Positions 1 through 6,365 of a stretch of 7,738 nucleotides of DNA are shown here, in pieces; the first letter of the stretch is position 1, and each line of letters begins with the position of its first letter. The DNA is from CAIXQW01 sp046049675 (GTDB taxonomy: Bacteria; Bacteroidota; Bacteroidia; Chitinophagales; Chitinophagaceae), in the NCBI GenBank assembly GCA_046049675.1, contig JBJORA010000058.1:1-7738 (forward strand). Reading direction: 5' to 3'. The position numbers and the translations under genes are program-made. The notes beneath the pieces are model-generated. The model did not search any database and had not been told where the DNA came from. It saw only the letters and a list, made by a program, of their open reading frames with translations.

Positions 1-462
1 CACGCCTTTATTGCTAAATACGATAGCCTTGGTAATTGCCTGTGGAGCAAGCAAGGTACTGGTTTAGCGGTTAGCTATAACTTACAACGCCTAAACGACG
101 GCGCACTCGATTGGCAAGTACGAACTGCTGGTGGCCCCTACACACTGGATGGACTTACCGCGCCTACGCCTGGTGTATACAATTTTCGCTTGCGTGATTG
201 GCCAAGTAATACCAACACAAATACGCTTCCTTCAAATTTTGTATTATATCCTAACCCAACTACGCAGTTTTTATACATTGATAATACAGCAACTGCAATT
301 CGAATGATAGATGCACGTGGTATAGCATATTCACCGCCTATACACTATGCCGATGCATACCATAACGCAATTGATTGCACTGGGCTTGCAAATGGCTTAT
401 ATACTGTAACAGCTATCCTTAGTGGTAATACGGAATGTAAAAGAGTAATGATTAATAGATAA
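1..462 (+). CDS. C-terminal part of a secreted protein with a T9SS type A sorting domain (5' end outside window)
   Basis: The reading frame is open from base 1 to the TAA at 460-462, giving the last 153 residues of a longer protein. The first residues (HAFIAKYDSLGNCLWSKQ) resemble a strand of an SBBP-like beta-propeller repeat. The last ~75 residues look like a Bacteroidota type A C-terminal sorting domain: the NFVLYPNPTT motif near residue 78, a short beta-rich stretch, the GLANGLYTV motif, and a basic end (KRVMINR). In this family the domain directs export through the type IX secretion system and is normally cleaved at the cell surface. An internal ATG at 190 lies mid-domain and is not the start. 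The passenger function cannot be told from this fragment. The gene converges on metH with a 21-bp gap and no clear terminator. Confidence 0.85.
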   Translation, partial: HAFIAKYDSLGNCLWSKQGTGLAVSYNLQRLNDGALDWQVRTAGGPYTLDGLTAPTPGVYNFRLRDWPSNTNTNTLPSNFVLYPNPTTQFLYIDNTATAIRMIDARGIAYSPPIHYADAYHNAIDCTGLANGLYTVTAILSGNTECKRVMINR

Positions 463-483
463 ACGAATTATCATAGACATCAT

Positions 484-3120
484 CTACTCTAACACCGGCC
501 TTAACCATTTCTCCATTTCTTCTAAAGAATAATCCTTGCGCTGCGTATAGTCGCGCAATTGATCTCTATCTATTTTACCTACGCCAAAATACTTAGCTTG
601 TGGATGCGCAAAATACCAACCACATACACTTGGTGCCGGGCTCATCGCCAAACTTTCTGTCAATGTAATTTGTGTAGCAGCTTCTCCACCAAGCAATGCA
701 AATAATTTATACTTCTCAGTATGATCTGGGCATGCAGGATAGCCAGGCGCTGGTCTAATGCCTTGGTATTTTTCTTTGATTAATGATTCATTATCTAAAG
801 CCTCTTGTGGTGCATAGCCCCAAAATTCTTTACGCACTTTTTCGTGCAAGTATTCTGCAAAGGCTTCAACTAATCTGTCGCACAAAGCTTGCAGCAAAAT
901 TTTATTGTAATCGTCTTGCTGTGTATCAAAGGCTGCAATATGTTTTTCCGAGCCTTGTATCGTTACACTAAACGCACCCATATGTTGTGGCGAGCTTGTA
1001 CCAATAAAATCTGCTAGGCTCAAATTGGGTTGCCCACTTGCCTTAACAGACTGCTGTCGCAAAAATTCCAATTTGTGTTCGCCAACAGCAACTGTATCAG
1101 CCGATACCTTAGTAGCTGGCCAAAAACCAACAACAGCATGTGCACTTAGCCATTGCTCATCGCAAAGTTTATCAAGCATTGCTTGAGCATCATTAAACAA
1201 TTTTGTAGCAGCATCGCCAATTACTGCATCCTGTAAAATAGCAGGGTAATTACCATGCAGTTCCCATGCAATAAAAAATGGCTTCCAATCAATATAAGGC
1301 CGCAATATCGTTAAGTTATCTAGCGCAATTGTACGCGTACCAGTAAAGCTAGGTGCAGGCACTTCGCTATCATCTAACTGAAACGCATTAGCTTGTGCTT
1401 TTGTAAATGGCAGAAAATCCTTTGCAGCGCGCTTCGTATCAAATTCTTCCTTGAGGCGCAAATATTCTGTAGTGGTTTCGCTAAGTAGCGCATCGCGGTT
1501 ACTATCGTTAAGCAAAGTACTTGCCACCGTAACACTTCTACTTGCATCTAGTACATGTAAAACACCATTGCCATATTCGGGTGCAATTTTTACAGCAGTG
1601 TGCATACGACTTGTAGTAGCACCACCAATTAATAGTGGTTGCTTCATATTGCGTCGCTTCATTTCTTTAGCAATATGCACCATTTCATCAAGGCTTGGTG
1701 TAATTAAACCACTTAAGCCAATAATTGCTGCGCCACACTTTTCAGCCTCATCCAAAATTTTATCGGCTGGTACCATTACACCAAGGTCTTTGATATTGTA
1801 GCCATTGCAACCAAGTACAACGCCCACAATATTTTTACCAATATCGTGCACATCGCCTTTTACAGTTGCCAATAGAATTGTAGCTGCATCGCTGCTTTCG
1901 CTTTTTTCTGCCTCAATAAATGGTTGCAAGTAAGCCACACTTTTCTTCATTACGCGCGCACTTTTTACAACCTGTGGCAAAAACATTTTACCACTGCCAA
2001 ACAAATCGCCAACCACATTCATACCACTCATCAAAGGGCCTTCTATGACTTCCAATGGCTTGGCATATTTTGTACGCGCTTCTTCAGTATCTACATCAAT
2101 AAAATCTGTAATGCCATTTACAAGGGCGTGCTCTAAGCGCTTTTCAACTGTGGTATCGCGCCATGCAAGATTTACTATGTTTTCTTTGGCTGCACCTTTT
2201 ACGGTTTCTGCAAAAGAAATCAGCGCTTCTGTCGCTTCGTTATTGTCGTTGTTTTTGTTGAGTATAACAGCTTCACAGAGTTCGCGCAATTTTGGCTCAA
2301 TCTGATCGTATACCACCAATTGACCTGCATTAACGATACCCATATCCATGCCAGCTTTGATCGCATGAAATAAAAACACGCTATGCATGGCCTCGCGAAC
2401 GTGGTCGTTGCCTCTAAACGAAAAAGATAAATTGCTCACACCACCGCTTATTTTTACACGCGGCATCAGTTGCTTTATTTCGCGTGTAGCTTCAATAAAG
2501 TCTACACCGTAATTATTGTGTTCTTCTAACCCAGTGGCTACAGCAAAAATATTTGGGTCAAAAATGATGTCTTGCGGTGCAAAGCCAACTTGCTCTGTAA
2601 GAATTTTATAGGCACGATGGCAAATAGCTACTTTACGATCCTTCGTGTCGGCTTGACCTTGTTCGTCAAAGGCCATCACAATCACAGCAGCGCCAAACCA
2701 TTTGCAAATTGTAGCTTGTTGAATAAATTTCTCTTCACCTTCTTTAAGCGAAATAGAATTTACGATGCATTTGCCTTGTACACATTTCAATCCTGCTTCA
2801 ATAATCTCAAACTTAGAACTATCAATCATGATAGGCACGCGAGCAATGTCTGGTTCGCTTTGCACAAGATTCAAGAAAATTGTCATTGCCTCAACACCGT
2901 TTAGCAATGCATCGTCCATGTTTACATCGATAATCTGTGCGCCATTCTCTACCTGTTGGCGTGCTACGCTAAGTGCTTCTTCGTATTTATTATCTGCAAT
3001 GAGTCGTGCAAATTTTTTACTACCAGTAACATTCGTTCGCTCACCAACATTGATAAAATTTGTTTCGGGACGCACAACGAGTGGTTCTAAACCAGCGTAA
3101 CGTGTAAGTGTATGTTGCAT
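484..3120 (-). CDS. metH: Cobalamin-dependent methionine synthase, folate/B12/reactivation part (split MetH, large subunit)
   Basis: This 878-aa protein lacks the homocysteine domain, which the gene just upstream encodes. Domains in order: pterin (methyl-tetrahydrofolate) binding at about 20-285, with FINVGERTNVTGSKKF at 22-37, DSSK at 100-103 and DPN at 188-190; cobalamin cap helices at about 310-405; the Rossmann B12 domain at about 410-540; and the AdoMet reactivation domain at about 590-878. The B12 signature DVHDIG lies at 423-428, so H425 is the expected lower ligand of cobalt. S470, T474 and S476 match the cofactor-contact residues of E. coli MetH. In the reactivation domain D611, the RPAPGY motif at 789-794 and Y844 match AdoMet-binding positions. 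It should pass a methyl group from methyltetrahydrofolate via cob(I)alamin to homocysteine held by the partner protein, in the cytoplasm. The start follows a 77-bp AT-rich gap after the upstream gene, with no evident promoter or terminator, so co-transcription is inferred. No key residue appears missing. Confidence 0.95.
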   Translation of the reverse strand: MQHTLTRYAGLEPLVVRPETNFINVGERTNVTGSKKFARLIADNKYEEALSVARQQVENGAQIIDVNMDDALLNGVEAMTIFLNLVQSEPDIARVPIMIDSSKFEIIEAGLKCVQGKCIVNSISLKEGEEKFIQQATICKWFGAAVIVMAFDEQGQADTKDRKVAICHRAYKILTEQVGFAPQDIIFDPNIFAVATGLEEHNNYGVDFIEATREIKQLMPRVKISGGVSNLSFSFRGNDHVREAMHSVFLFHAIKAGMDMGIVNAGQLVVYDQIEPKLRELCEAVILNKNNDNNEATEALISFAETVKGAAKENIVNLAWRDTTVEKRLEHALVNGITDFIDVDTEEARTKYAKPLEVIEGPLMSGMNVVGDLFGSGKMFLPQVVKSARVMKKSVAYLQPFIEAEKSESSDAATILLATVKGDVHDIGKNIVGVVLGCNGYNIKDLGVMVPADKILDEAEKCGAAIIGLSGLITPSLDEMVHIAKEMKRRNMKQPLLIGGATTSRMHTAVKIAPEYGNGVLHVLDASRSVTVASTLLNDSNRDALLSETTTEYLRLKEEFDTKRAAKDFLPFTKAQANAFQLDDSEVPAPSFTGTRTIALDNLTILRPYIDWKPFFIAWELHGNYPAILQDAVIGDAATKLFNDAQAMLDKLCDEQWLSAHAVVGFWPATKVSADTVAVGEHKLEFLRQQSVKASGQPNLSLADFIGTSSPQHMGAFSVTIQGSEKHIAAFDTQQDDYNKILLQALCDRLVEAFAEYLHEKVRKEFWGYAPQEALDNESLIKEKYQGIRPAPGYPACPDHTEKYKLFALLGGEAATQITLTESLAMSPAPSVCGWYFAHPQAKYFGVGKIDRDQLRDYTQRKDYSLEEMEKWLRPVLE

Positions 3121-3197
3121 TGTAGATATTAAACTGTGTATTTTTTATGCTTACTATTTAATAATGATATAATTAAACCAAATTAGTTTTGTTGGCA

Positions 3198-4211
3198 CTA
3201 CGCCATTGTCAATTGTGGCAATGCCCTCGGCGCTAGATGTTTTACTTTATCGGCAATGGCTTTGATATGCGGCGGCGTAGTACCACAGCAACCTCCAACA
3301 ATATTGACAAATCCTTCTTTGGCCCATTCTTCTAAATAAGAACCTGTATGATGCGGATCTTCGTCGTACTCGCCCATGGCGTTTGGCAAGCCTGCATTCG
3401 GATAAGCGCTTACATAACAAGTTGCAAGGCCGCTTAACTCTTCAACATGCGGACGCATTTCTTTAGCACCTAAAGCGCAGTTGAGTCCAACGCTAATTGG
3501 ATTGGCATGCTGTATACTTGTGTAGAAAGCCTCAAGCGTTTGTCCACTCAAGGTACGACCACTTGCATCAGTAATCGTACCACTAATCATAATTGGCAAT
3601 TCGGGTTTGCCTTGATCTGCAAAATATTTTTTGACAGCATAAATCGCAGCCTTACAATTAAGCGTATCAAAAATGGTTTCGATAAGCACGACATCAATAC
3701 CACCATCTACCATGCCTTGTACTTGCGTGTAATAAGCAGCAACAGCTTCATCAAACGTTATAGCGCGATAGCCAGGATTATTAACATCAGGACTAAGCGA
3801 CAGGGTACGATTAAGTGGCCCAATGGCGCCGGCGATATACTTGCGTGTCGAGTTAGGGTTTTCTGCCATAAAAAGTTCAACGGCTTTTTTGGCACACTGC
3901 ACAGCTGCTACATTAAGTTCGTAGCTGAACGCTTGCATATCATAGTCAGCCATACTAATAACCTGACTGCTGAAAGTATTGGTTTCGATGATATCTGCAC
4001 CAGCTTCAAGATATTGCTTATGAATTTCGGTAATAATATCTGGCTTAGTAATATTTAGTAAATCGTTATTGCCTTTTACATCAATATGCCAATCCTTAAA
4101 TCTTTCGCCACGATAATCTGCTTCCTCTAATTTGTAGCGTTGGATCATTGTGCCCATCGCGCCATCAATAACGAGAATGCGTTGTGCCAAGTCTTGTTGA
4201 ATTGTACTCAT
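3198..4211 (-). CDS. metH: Homocysteine S-methyltransferase domain protein (split MetH, N-terminal subunit)
   Basis: This 337-aa protein matches the N-terminal homocysteine-binding TIM barrel of MetH. The opening RILVIDGAMGTMIQRY and the ETNTFSS segment are typical of the family. The three zinc-ligand cysteines are present as C245 in GLNCALG and C308/C309 in GGCCGTTPPH, almost the same positions as in E. coli (247, 310, 311). Zinc activates the homocysteine thiol for methylation. With the 878-aa partner the total is 1215 residues, close to single-chain MetH (1227 in E. coli), so the split falls at a domain boundary. I chose the ATG at 4211 (MSTIQQDLAQ) because it gives the usual family N-terminus. 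An in-frame ATG at 4238 would add nine atypical residues. The two reading frames differ, so this is a true gene split and not one internal stop codon. Standalone MMUM/BHMT-type enzymes are less likely given the adjacent pterin/B12 gene. Confidence 0.93.
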   Translation of the reverse strand: MSTIQQDLAQRILVIDGAMGTMIQRYKLEEADYRGERFKDWHIDVKGNNDLLNITKPDIITEIHKQYLEAGADIIETNTFSSQVISMADYDMQAFSYELNVAAVQCAKKAVELFMAENPNSTRKYIAGAIGPLNRTLSLSPDVNNPGYRAITFDEAVAAYYTQVQGMVDGGIDVVLIETIFDTLNCKAAIYAVKKYFADQGKPELPIMISGTITDASGRTLSGQTLEAFYTSIQHANPISVGLNCALGAKEMRPHVEELSGLATCYVSAYPNAGLPNAMGEYDEDPHHTGSYLEEWAKEGFVNIVGGCCGTTPPHIKAIADKVKHLAPRALPQLTMA

Positions 4212-4231
4212 GCTTAAAATAGATTTATACA

Positions 4232-4243
4232 AGCACATGTGCT
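4232..4243. repeat. 12-bp perfect palindrome over the alternative metH start
   Basis: AGCACATGTGCT is its own reverse complement. It contains the upstream in-frame ATG (4236-4238) of the homocysteine-domain gene and lies 21 bp before the preferred start at 4211. In RNA it could form only a tight hairpin. As DNA it could be a small operator. It may be chance. Confidence 0.35.
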
Positions 4244-4264
4244 ATTGCGCATCACTTCTTCAAC

Positions 4265-4320
4265 ACTATAAACGTCTTTTGAGAAAACTTTGTAGCGATT
4301 TGCTACCGACGTTTATTAGT
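4265..4320 (-). promoter_or_regulatory. Predicted structured 5' leader of the metH transcript
   Basis: Read on the minus strand, ACTAATAAACGTC (4320-4308) pairs with GACGTTTATAGT (4276-4265). That makes a 12-bp stem with one bulged base, nine of the pairs being uninterrupted. The stem encloses a second perfect hairpin, GTAGC-AAATC-GCTAC (4306-4292), and a weak TTTT-CTC-AAAA hairpin, in the style of a three-way junction. The P2 loop AAATC is also complementary to GATTT at 4350-4346 near the 5' end of the leader. The fold ends 53 bases before the chosen metH start. I could not match it to the conserved cores of SAM-I, SAM-II or cobalamin riboswitches. A role in methionine, SAM or B12 control is inferred from position only. 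Confidence 0.45.
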
Positions 4321-4361
4321 TCTTTAAGTAGGCTGAACAATAAACAAATCTGCCTGAGGTG

Positions 4362-4369
4362 CAAAGGTA
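4362..4369 (-). promoter_or_regulatory. Candidate Bacteroidota -7 box for the split metH unit
   Basis: TACCTTTG on the minus strand fits the Bacteroidota -7 consensus TAnnTTTG exactly. Transcription would start near 4355, giving a leader of about 140-145 nt before the start at 4211 and placing the predicted fold at 4265-4320 inside the mRNA. No good TTTG -33 element is visible; that position is occupied by the palindrome at 4385-4396. Confidence 0.5.
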
Positions 4370-4384
4370 TGCAAAATTGTTCAT

Positions 4385-4396
4385 AAACGATCGTTT
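4385..4396. promoter_or_regulatory. 12-bp palindrome, possible operator in the divergent metH/DUF1761 region
   Basis: AAACGATCGTTT is a perfect palindrome, extended by TCA/TGA arms if one base is bulged on the left. It lies where the -33 element of the metH promoter would be, 16 bp upstream of the -7 box. A homodimeric regulator could bind here. No regulator gene is present in the window to support this. Confidence 0.35.
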
Positions 4397-4408
4397 TGAT
4401 ACATCTTG

Positions 4409-4452
4409 TAGCTAGCGTTTGTTAGCCCATTCGGTATTTTTAGCTAGTTTTG
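4409..4452. repeat. Direct repeat TAGCTAG-(C)-KTTTG in the DUF1761 promoter region
   Basis: TAGCTAGCGTTTG at 4409-4421 recurs as TAGCTAGTTTTG at 4441-4452, differing by one base gap and one substitution, with starts 32 bp apart (about three helical turns). The first copy supplies the candidate -33 TTTG and the second the -7 box, so the repeat may simply reflect promoter elements. Confidence 0.3.
4418..4452 (+). promoter_or_regulatory. Candidate promoter for the DUF1761-like gene
   Basis: TTTG at 4418-4421 and TAGTTTTG at 4445-4452 fit the Bacteroidota -33/-7 pattern (TAnnTTTG) with a 23-bp spacer, at the long end of what is accepted for flavobacterial promoters. Transcription would start near 4458, about 20 nt before the ATG at 4478. 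Confidence 0.5.
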
Positions 4453-4477
4453 TGCTTCAACTAAACAATTACAACAC

Positions 4478-4966
4478 ATGCTAGGATTATCATTATTTGT
4501 TGCGGCCTTAGTACCGCTTATTATTGGCGCCATTTGGTACAACCCCAAAGTGCTTGGTGCTCTGTGGATGCGCGAATCTGGTCTAAGCGAAGAGCAGCTT
4601 AGGGGAGGCAGCAATCTAATTAGGATATATGGCCTTACTTATTTATTTAGCGTCTTGCTTGCATTCTTGCTTCAATTTATGGTAGTGCATCAATACAGTG
4701 CAGCCTCGCTTGTAGCAACACCACCGTTTGACACTGCCGAAAACAAAGCTATGATGGAACCGATTCTGAAAGCATTTGAGAATAATTATCGCACATTTAA
4801 GCACGGTGCTTTTCATGGTTTTATGGCTGGTCTAATACTTAGCTTAAGTGTTCTTGGCATCAACAGTTTATTTGAGCGTAGAAGTGCAAAGTATATTCTC
4901 ATCCATGTTGGCTATTGGATCATTAGCATGTGCCTCATGGGTGGCATTATTAGTGCTTGGAAGTAG
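4478..4966 (+). CDS. DUF1761-like integral membrane protein
   Basis: This 162-aa protein has four predicted membrane helices at about 3-21, 48-70, 109-131 and 138-160. The segment just after helix 1 (IWYNPKVLGALWMRESGLSEEQ, in two overlapping parts 19-31 and 31-40) and the HGAFHGF motif before helix 3 are the features I associate with DUF1761, a family of small bacterial inner-membrane proteins with no known function. Length and topology fit. A candidate promoter lies about 26 bp upstream, and the gene diverges from the metH unit. Its stop codon is 2 bp from the stop of the convergent lipoprotein gene. No biochemical role is proposed. Confidence 0.75.
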   Translation: MLGLSLFVAALVPLIIGAIWYNPKVLGALWMRESGLSEEQLRGGSNLIRIYGLTYLFSVLLAFLLQFMVVHQYSAASLVATPPFDTAENKAMMEPILKAFENNYRTFKHGAFHGFMAGLILSLSVLGINSLFERRSAKYILIHVGYWIISMCLMGGIISAWK

Positions 4967-4968
4967 CG

Positions 4969-5694
4969 CTATAGATTGATAATGCGATGCAAAGTATCGC
5001 CTGATGCTAGCACACTAAATGTATCAGCAGTAATCGCACTGCCATTGATTGAATAGTTTACATTTTGTTGCTGATTTGGTCTAACTGGCACGTACAAATC
5101 CTTTACCGTTGTAGTTGTATAGGCCACATCAGTCCAATAGCCGCTAAACAAGCGAACTGTGTCTACACTTGTTAGATTAGCATCTTGAACTTGCAGATGA
5201 TAGAAAGCGTTGTAAGTTAGCTGCCAATTGAGATTTACATTCGTTTGCTTTTGCAATTGTTGAAGATCTACTGCCGTTAAATTACTTGGCAAGCCAATAA
5301 TATAGTCGCGCAAATAGCCAAAGTTATAACCCATATTATAGCGATAGCTAATGTTCGCAGCGCTTAGATTGCTTGAATCTAACAAAGCAAGATACAAGTT
5401 GCTTGTCTGCTCTAATTCAACATCAAAGCGATAGCGACCTTGCGCATCGGTTACGGCCATACTTTCTAATCTAGCTGAATACTTACCAATTGTAGATAGA
5501 GACGCTTCCGTGCTCACAACCGCGACCATTACACCCGGCAATGGCTTGCTTGTGACAGAATCGCTAATTATGCCTTCTGCTACCACCCAGTGTTTCAAGG
5601 CATAAGGTCCTTGGCACGCCGAAAAGGCAACACTAAATAAAACTACTAAAAGAATATGGCTTAGATACTTATGTGTTTTTTTGCTAGACTGCAT
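4969..5694 (-). CDS. Lipoprotein with an N-terminal carboxypeptidase-regulatory-like (beta-sandwich) domain
   Basis: This 241-aa protein starts with a basic N-terminus (KKTHKY), a hydrophobic stretch and a relaxed lipobox, FSAC, so C27 is the likely lipidated residue. From about 37 to 110 it resembles a CarboxypepD_reg-like fold: EGIISDSVTSKPLPGVMVAV followed by a VTDAQGRYRFDV turn-strand. This domain is common at the start of Bacteroidota outer-membrane and surface proteins and is usually structural. The remaining ~130 residues are rich in N, T, Y and beta-prone sequence and are unrecognised. It probably sits in the outer membrane facing the periplasm or surface. It diverges from the gene at 5835 across 140 bp. 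I found no strict -7 box upstream; the nearest, TACTTTG, lacks one base of the consensus. Confidence 0.75.
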   Translation of the reverse strand: MQSSKKTHKYLSHILLVVLFSVAFSACQGPYALKHWVVAEGIISDSVTSKPLPGVMVAVVSTEASLSTIGKYSARLESMAVTDAQGRYRFDVELEQTSNLYLALLDSSNLSAANISYRYNMGYNFGYLRDYIIGLPSNLTAVDLQQLQKQTNVNLNWQLTYNAFYHLQVQDANLTSVDTVRLFSGYWTDVAYTTTTVKDLYVPVRPNQQQNVNYSINGSAITADTFSVLASGDTLHRIINL

Positions 5695-5796
5695 TTTTGA
5701 TATTAATAGGAGGCGGCTTTACAACAAAGTACCAATTTGTAAACGCAATTTAAGGATTAAACCTTTGAAGAAAGTTAAAAACTCTAACAATTATGT

Positions 5797-5825
5797 GGCG
5801 ACCAGTAAATTTGTAAAGCGTCGCC
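5797..5825. promoter_or_regulatory. Inverted repeat flanking a -7 box, candidate promoter/operator of the 5835 gene
   Basis: TAAATTTG at 5806-5813 (+) fits the -7 consensus and would start transcription near 5820, about 15 nt before the ATG at 5835. It is bracketed by GGCGAC (5797-5802) and GTCGCC (5820-5825), a perfect 6-bp inverted repeat with a 17-bp spacer and GC-rich against an AT-rich surround. A repressor site over the promoter, or a hairpin, are both possible. No good -33 element is visible. Confidence 0.4.
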
Positions 5826-5834
5826 GAAGCAATT

Positions 5835-6350
5835 ATGTTCTTACCGCTGTATATAATCTTGCTAATAATATTTTTATACGTGCTAGCAGGTGTGGTTTAT
5901 CTGTTACTTCATGTCTTTAATAAACGTATTGCCTTTGGCCGAATCCTTGCCGTCGTATGTTTAACTGCATGCTTCGCGATAATCGTGGCCATTATTGCCG
6001 ATAAAATTTTTTCCCCTAAAATCTTGAGCAAAAGGGATTATTATGGCACCTACAAAGTTGATAAATCCTATTTTGATAAAAAACAAGCAGCATGGCAGCA
6101 CGAGCATTTTACAATAAAAATTACCGAGCCCGACAATTTTGAACTTTTAGACAATGATAGCTTACCAAAAACATTCAAGGGAAAAATTAATTTTCTCAGT
6201 GACTACGAAAGCGCAGAAATAAACTACAAAGTTGATTCTAACTGCCACCACATTCTTTCCTCCCCGCCAATTATTGTACGACATGCCTTCAGCTTCCATG
6301 TCGTACTGCACAGTACAAAGTTTAGCAATATGTATTTTATAAAGCAATAG
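5835..6350 (+). CDS. Conserved-looking two-helix membrane protein of unknown function
   Basis: This 171-aa protein has two predicted membrane helices at about 3-27 and 35-57, then a ~110-residue soluble tail that begins KRDYYGTYKVDKSYFDKKQ. The tail ends in an aromatic, strand-rich stretch (PPIIVRHAFSFHVVLHSTKF, then SNMYF). I recall similar DYYG...KQA.W.. tails in hypothetical Bacteroidota proteins, but I cannot name a family. Both helices being N-terminal suggests an inner-membrane anchor with an external or cytoplasmic beta domain. The start at 5835 is the first ATG of the frame and lies just after a -7-like box. The gene is convergent with recR, 8 bp apart. Confidence 0.7.
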   Translation: MFLPLYIILLIIFLYVLAGVVYLLLHVFNKRIAFGRILAVVCLTACFAIIVAIIADKIFSPKILSKRDYYGTYKVDKSYFDKKQAAWQHEHFTIKITEPDNFELLDNDSLPKTFKGKINFLSDYESAEINYKVDSNCHHILSSPPIIVRHAFSFHVVLHSTKFSNMYFIKQ

Positions 6351-6365
6351 TGCAAAGCCTATTGC
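6344..6365 (-). terminator. Hairpin shared by the two convergent stop codons, possible recR terminator
   Basis: GCAATAG (6344-6350) pairs perfectly with CTATTGC (6359-6365) around an 8-nt loop. Both TAG stop codons lie inside the stem arms, since each gene ends CAA-TAG. On the minus strand the stem is followed by TTTATAAAATA, a weak U-rich tail, so it fits recR termination better than termination of the plus gene. The stem is short and AT-rich. Confidence 0.35.

Noticed and set aside
458..472. GATAA/TTATC hairpin after the T9SS gene as a terminator
   Set aside because: It is only five AT-rich pairs with no following T-run, too weak to call.
3121..3197. Separate promoter or terminator between the two metH genes
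   Set aside because: There is an A/T-only TTTAAT/ATTAAA inverted repeat but no strict TAnnTTTG box and no GC-rich stem with a T-run. AT richness explains what is seen.
3507..4058. 183-aa plus-strand open frame antisense to the homocysteine-domain gene
   Set aside because: It lies wholly inside a strongly supported metH gene, has no recognisable domain and reads as a shadow frame.
4239..4360. SAM-I, SAM-II or cobalamin riboswitch upstream of metH
   Set aside because: The position is right, but I could not find the conserved cores of these classes on the minus strand. Only the unassigned stem structure is reported.
5708..5713. AGGAGG on the plus strand, Shine-Dalgarno-like
   Set aside because: No plus-strand start lies at a suitable distance; the next real start is at 5835. 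Bacteroidota rarely use strong SD sites.
5720..5732. TACTTTG (minus strand) as the lipoprotein promoter
   Set aside because: It lacks one base of the TAnnTTTG consensus and has no matching -33 element, so it is not called as a feature.
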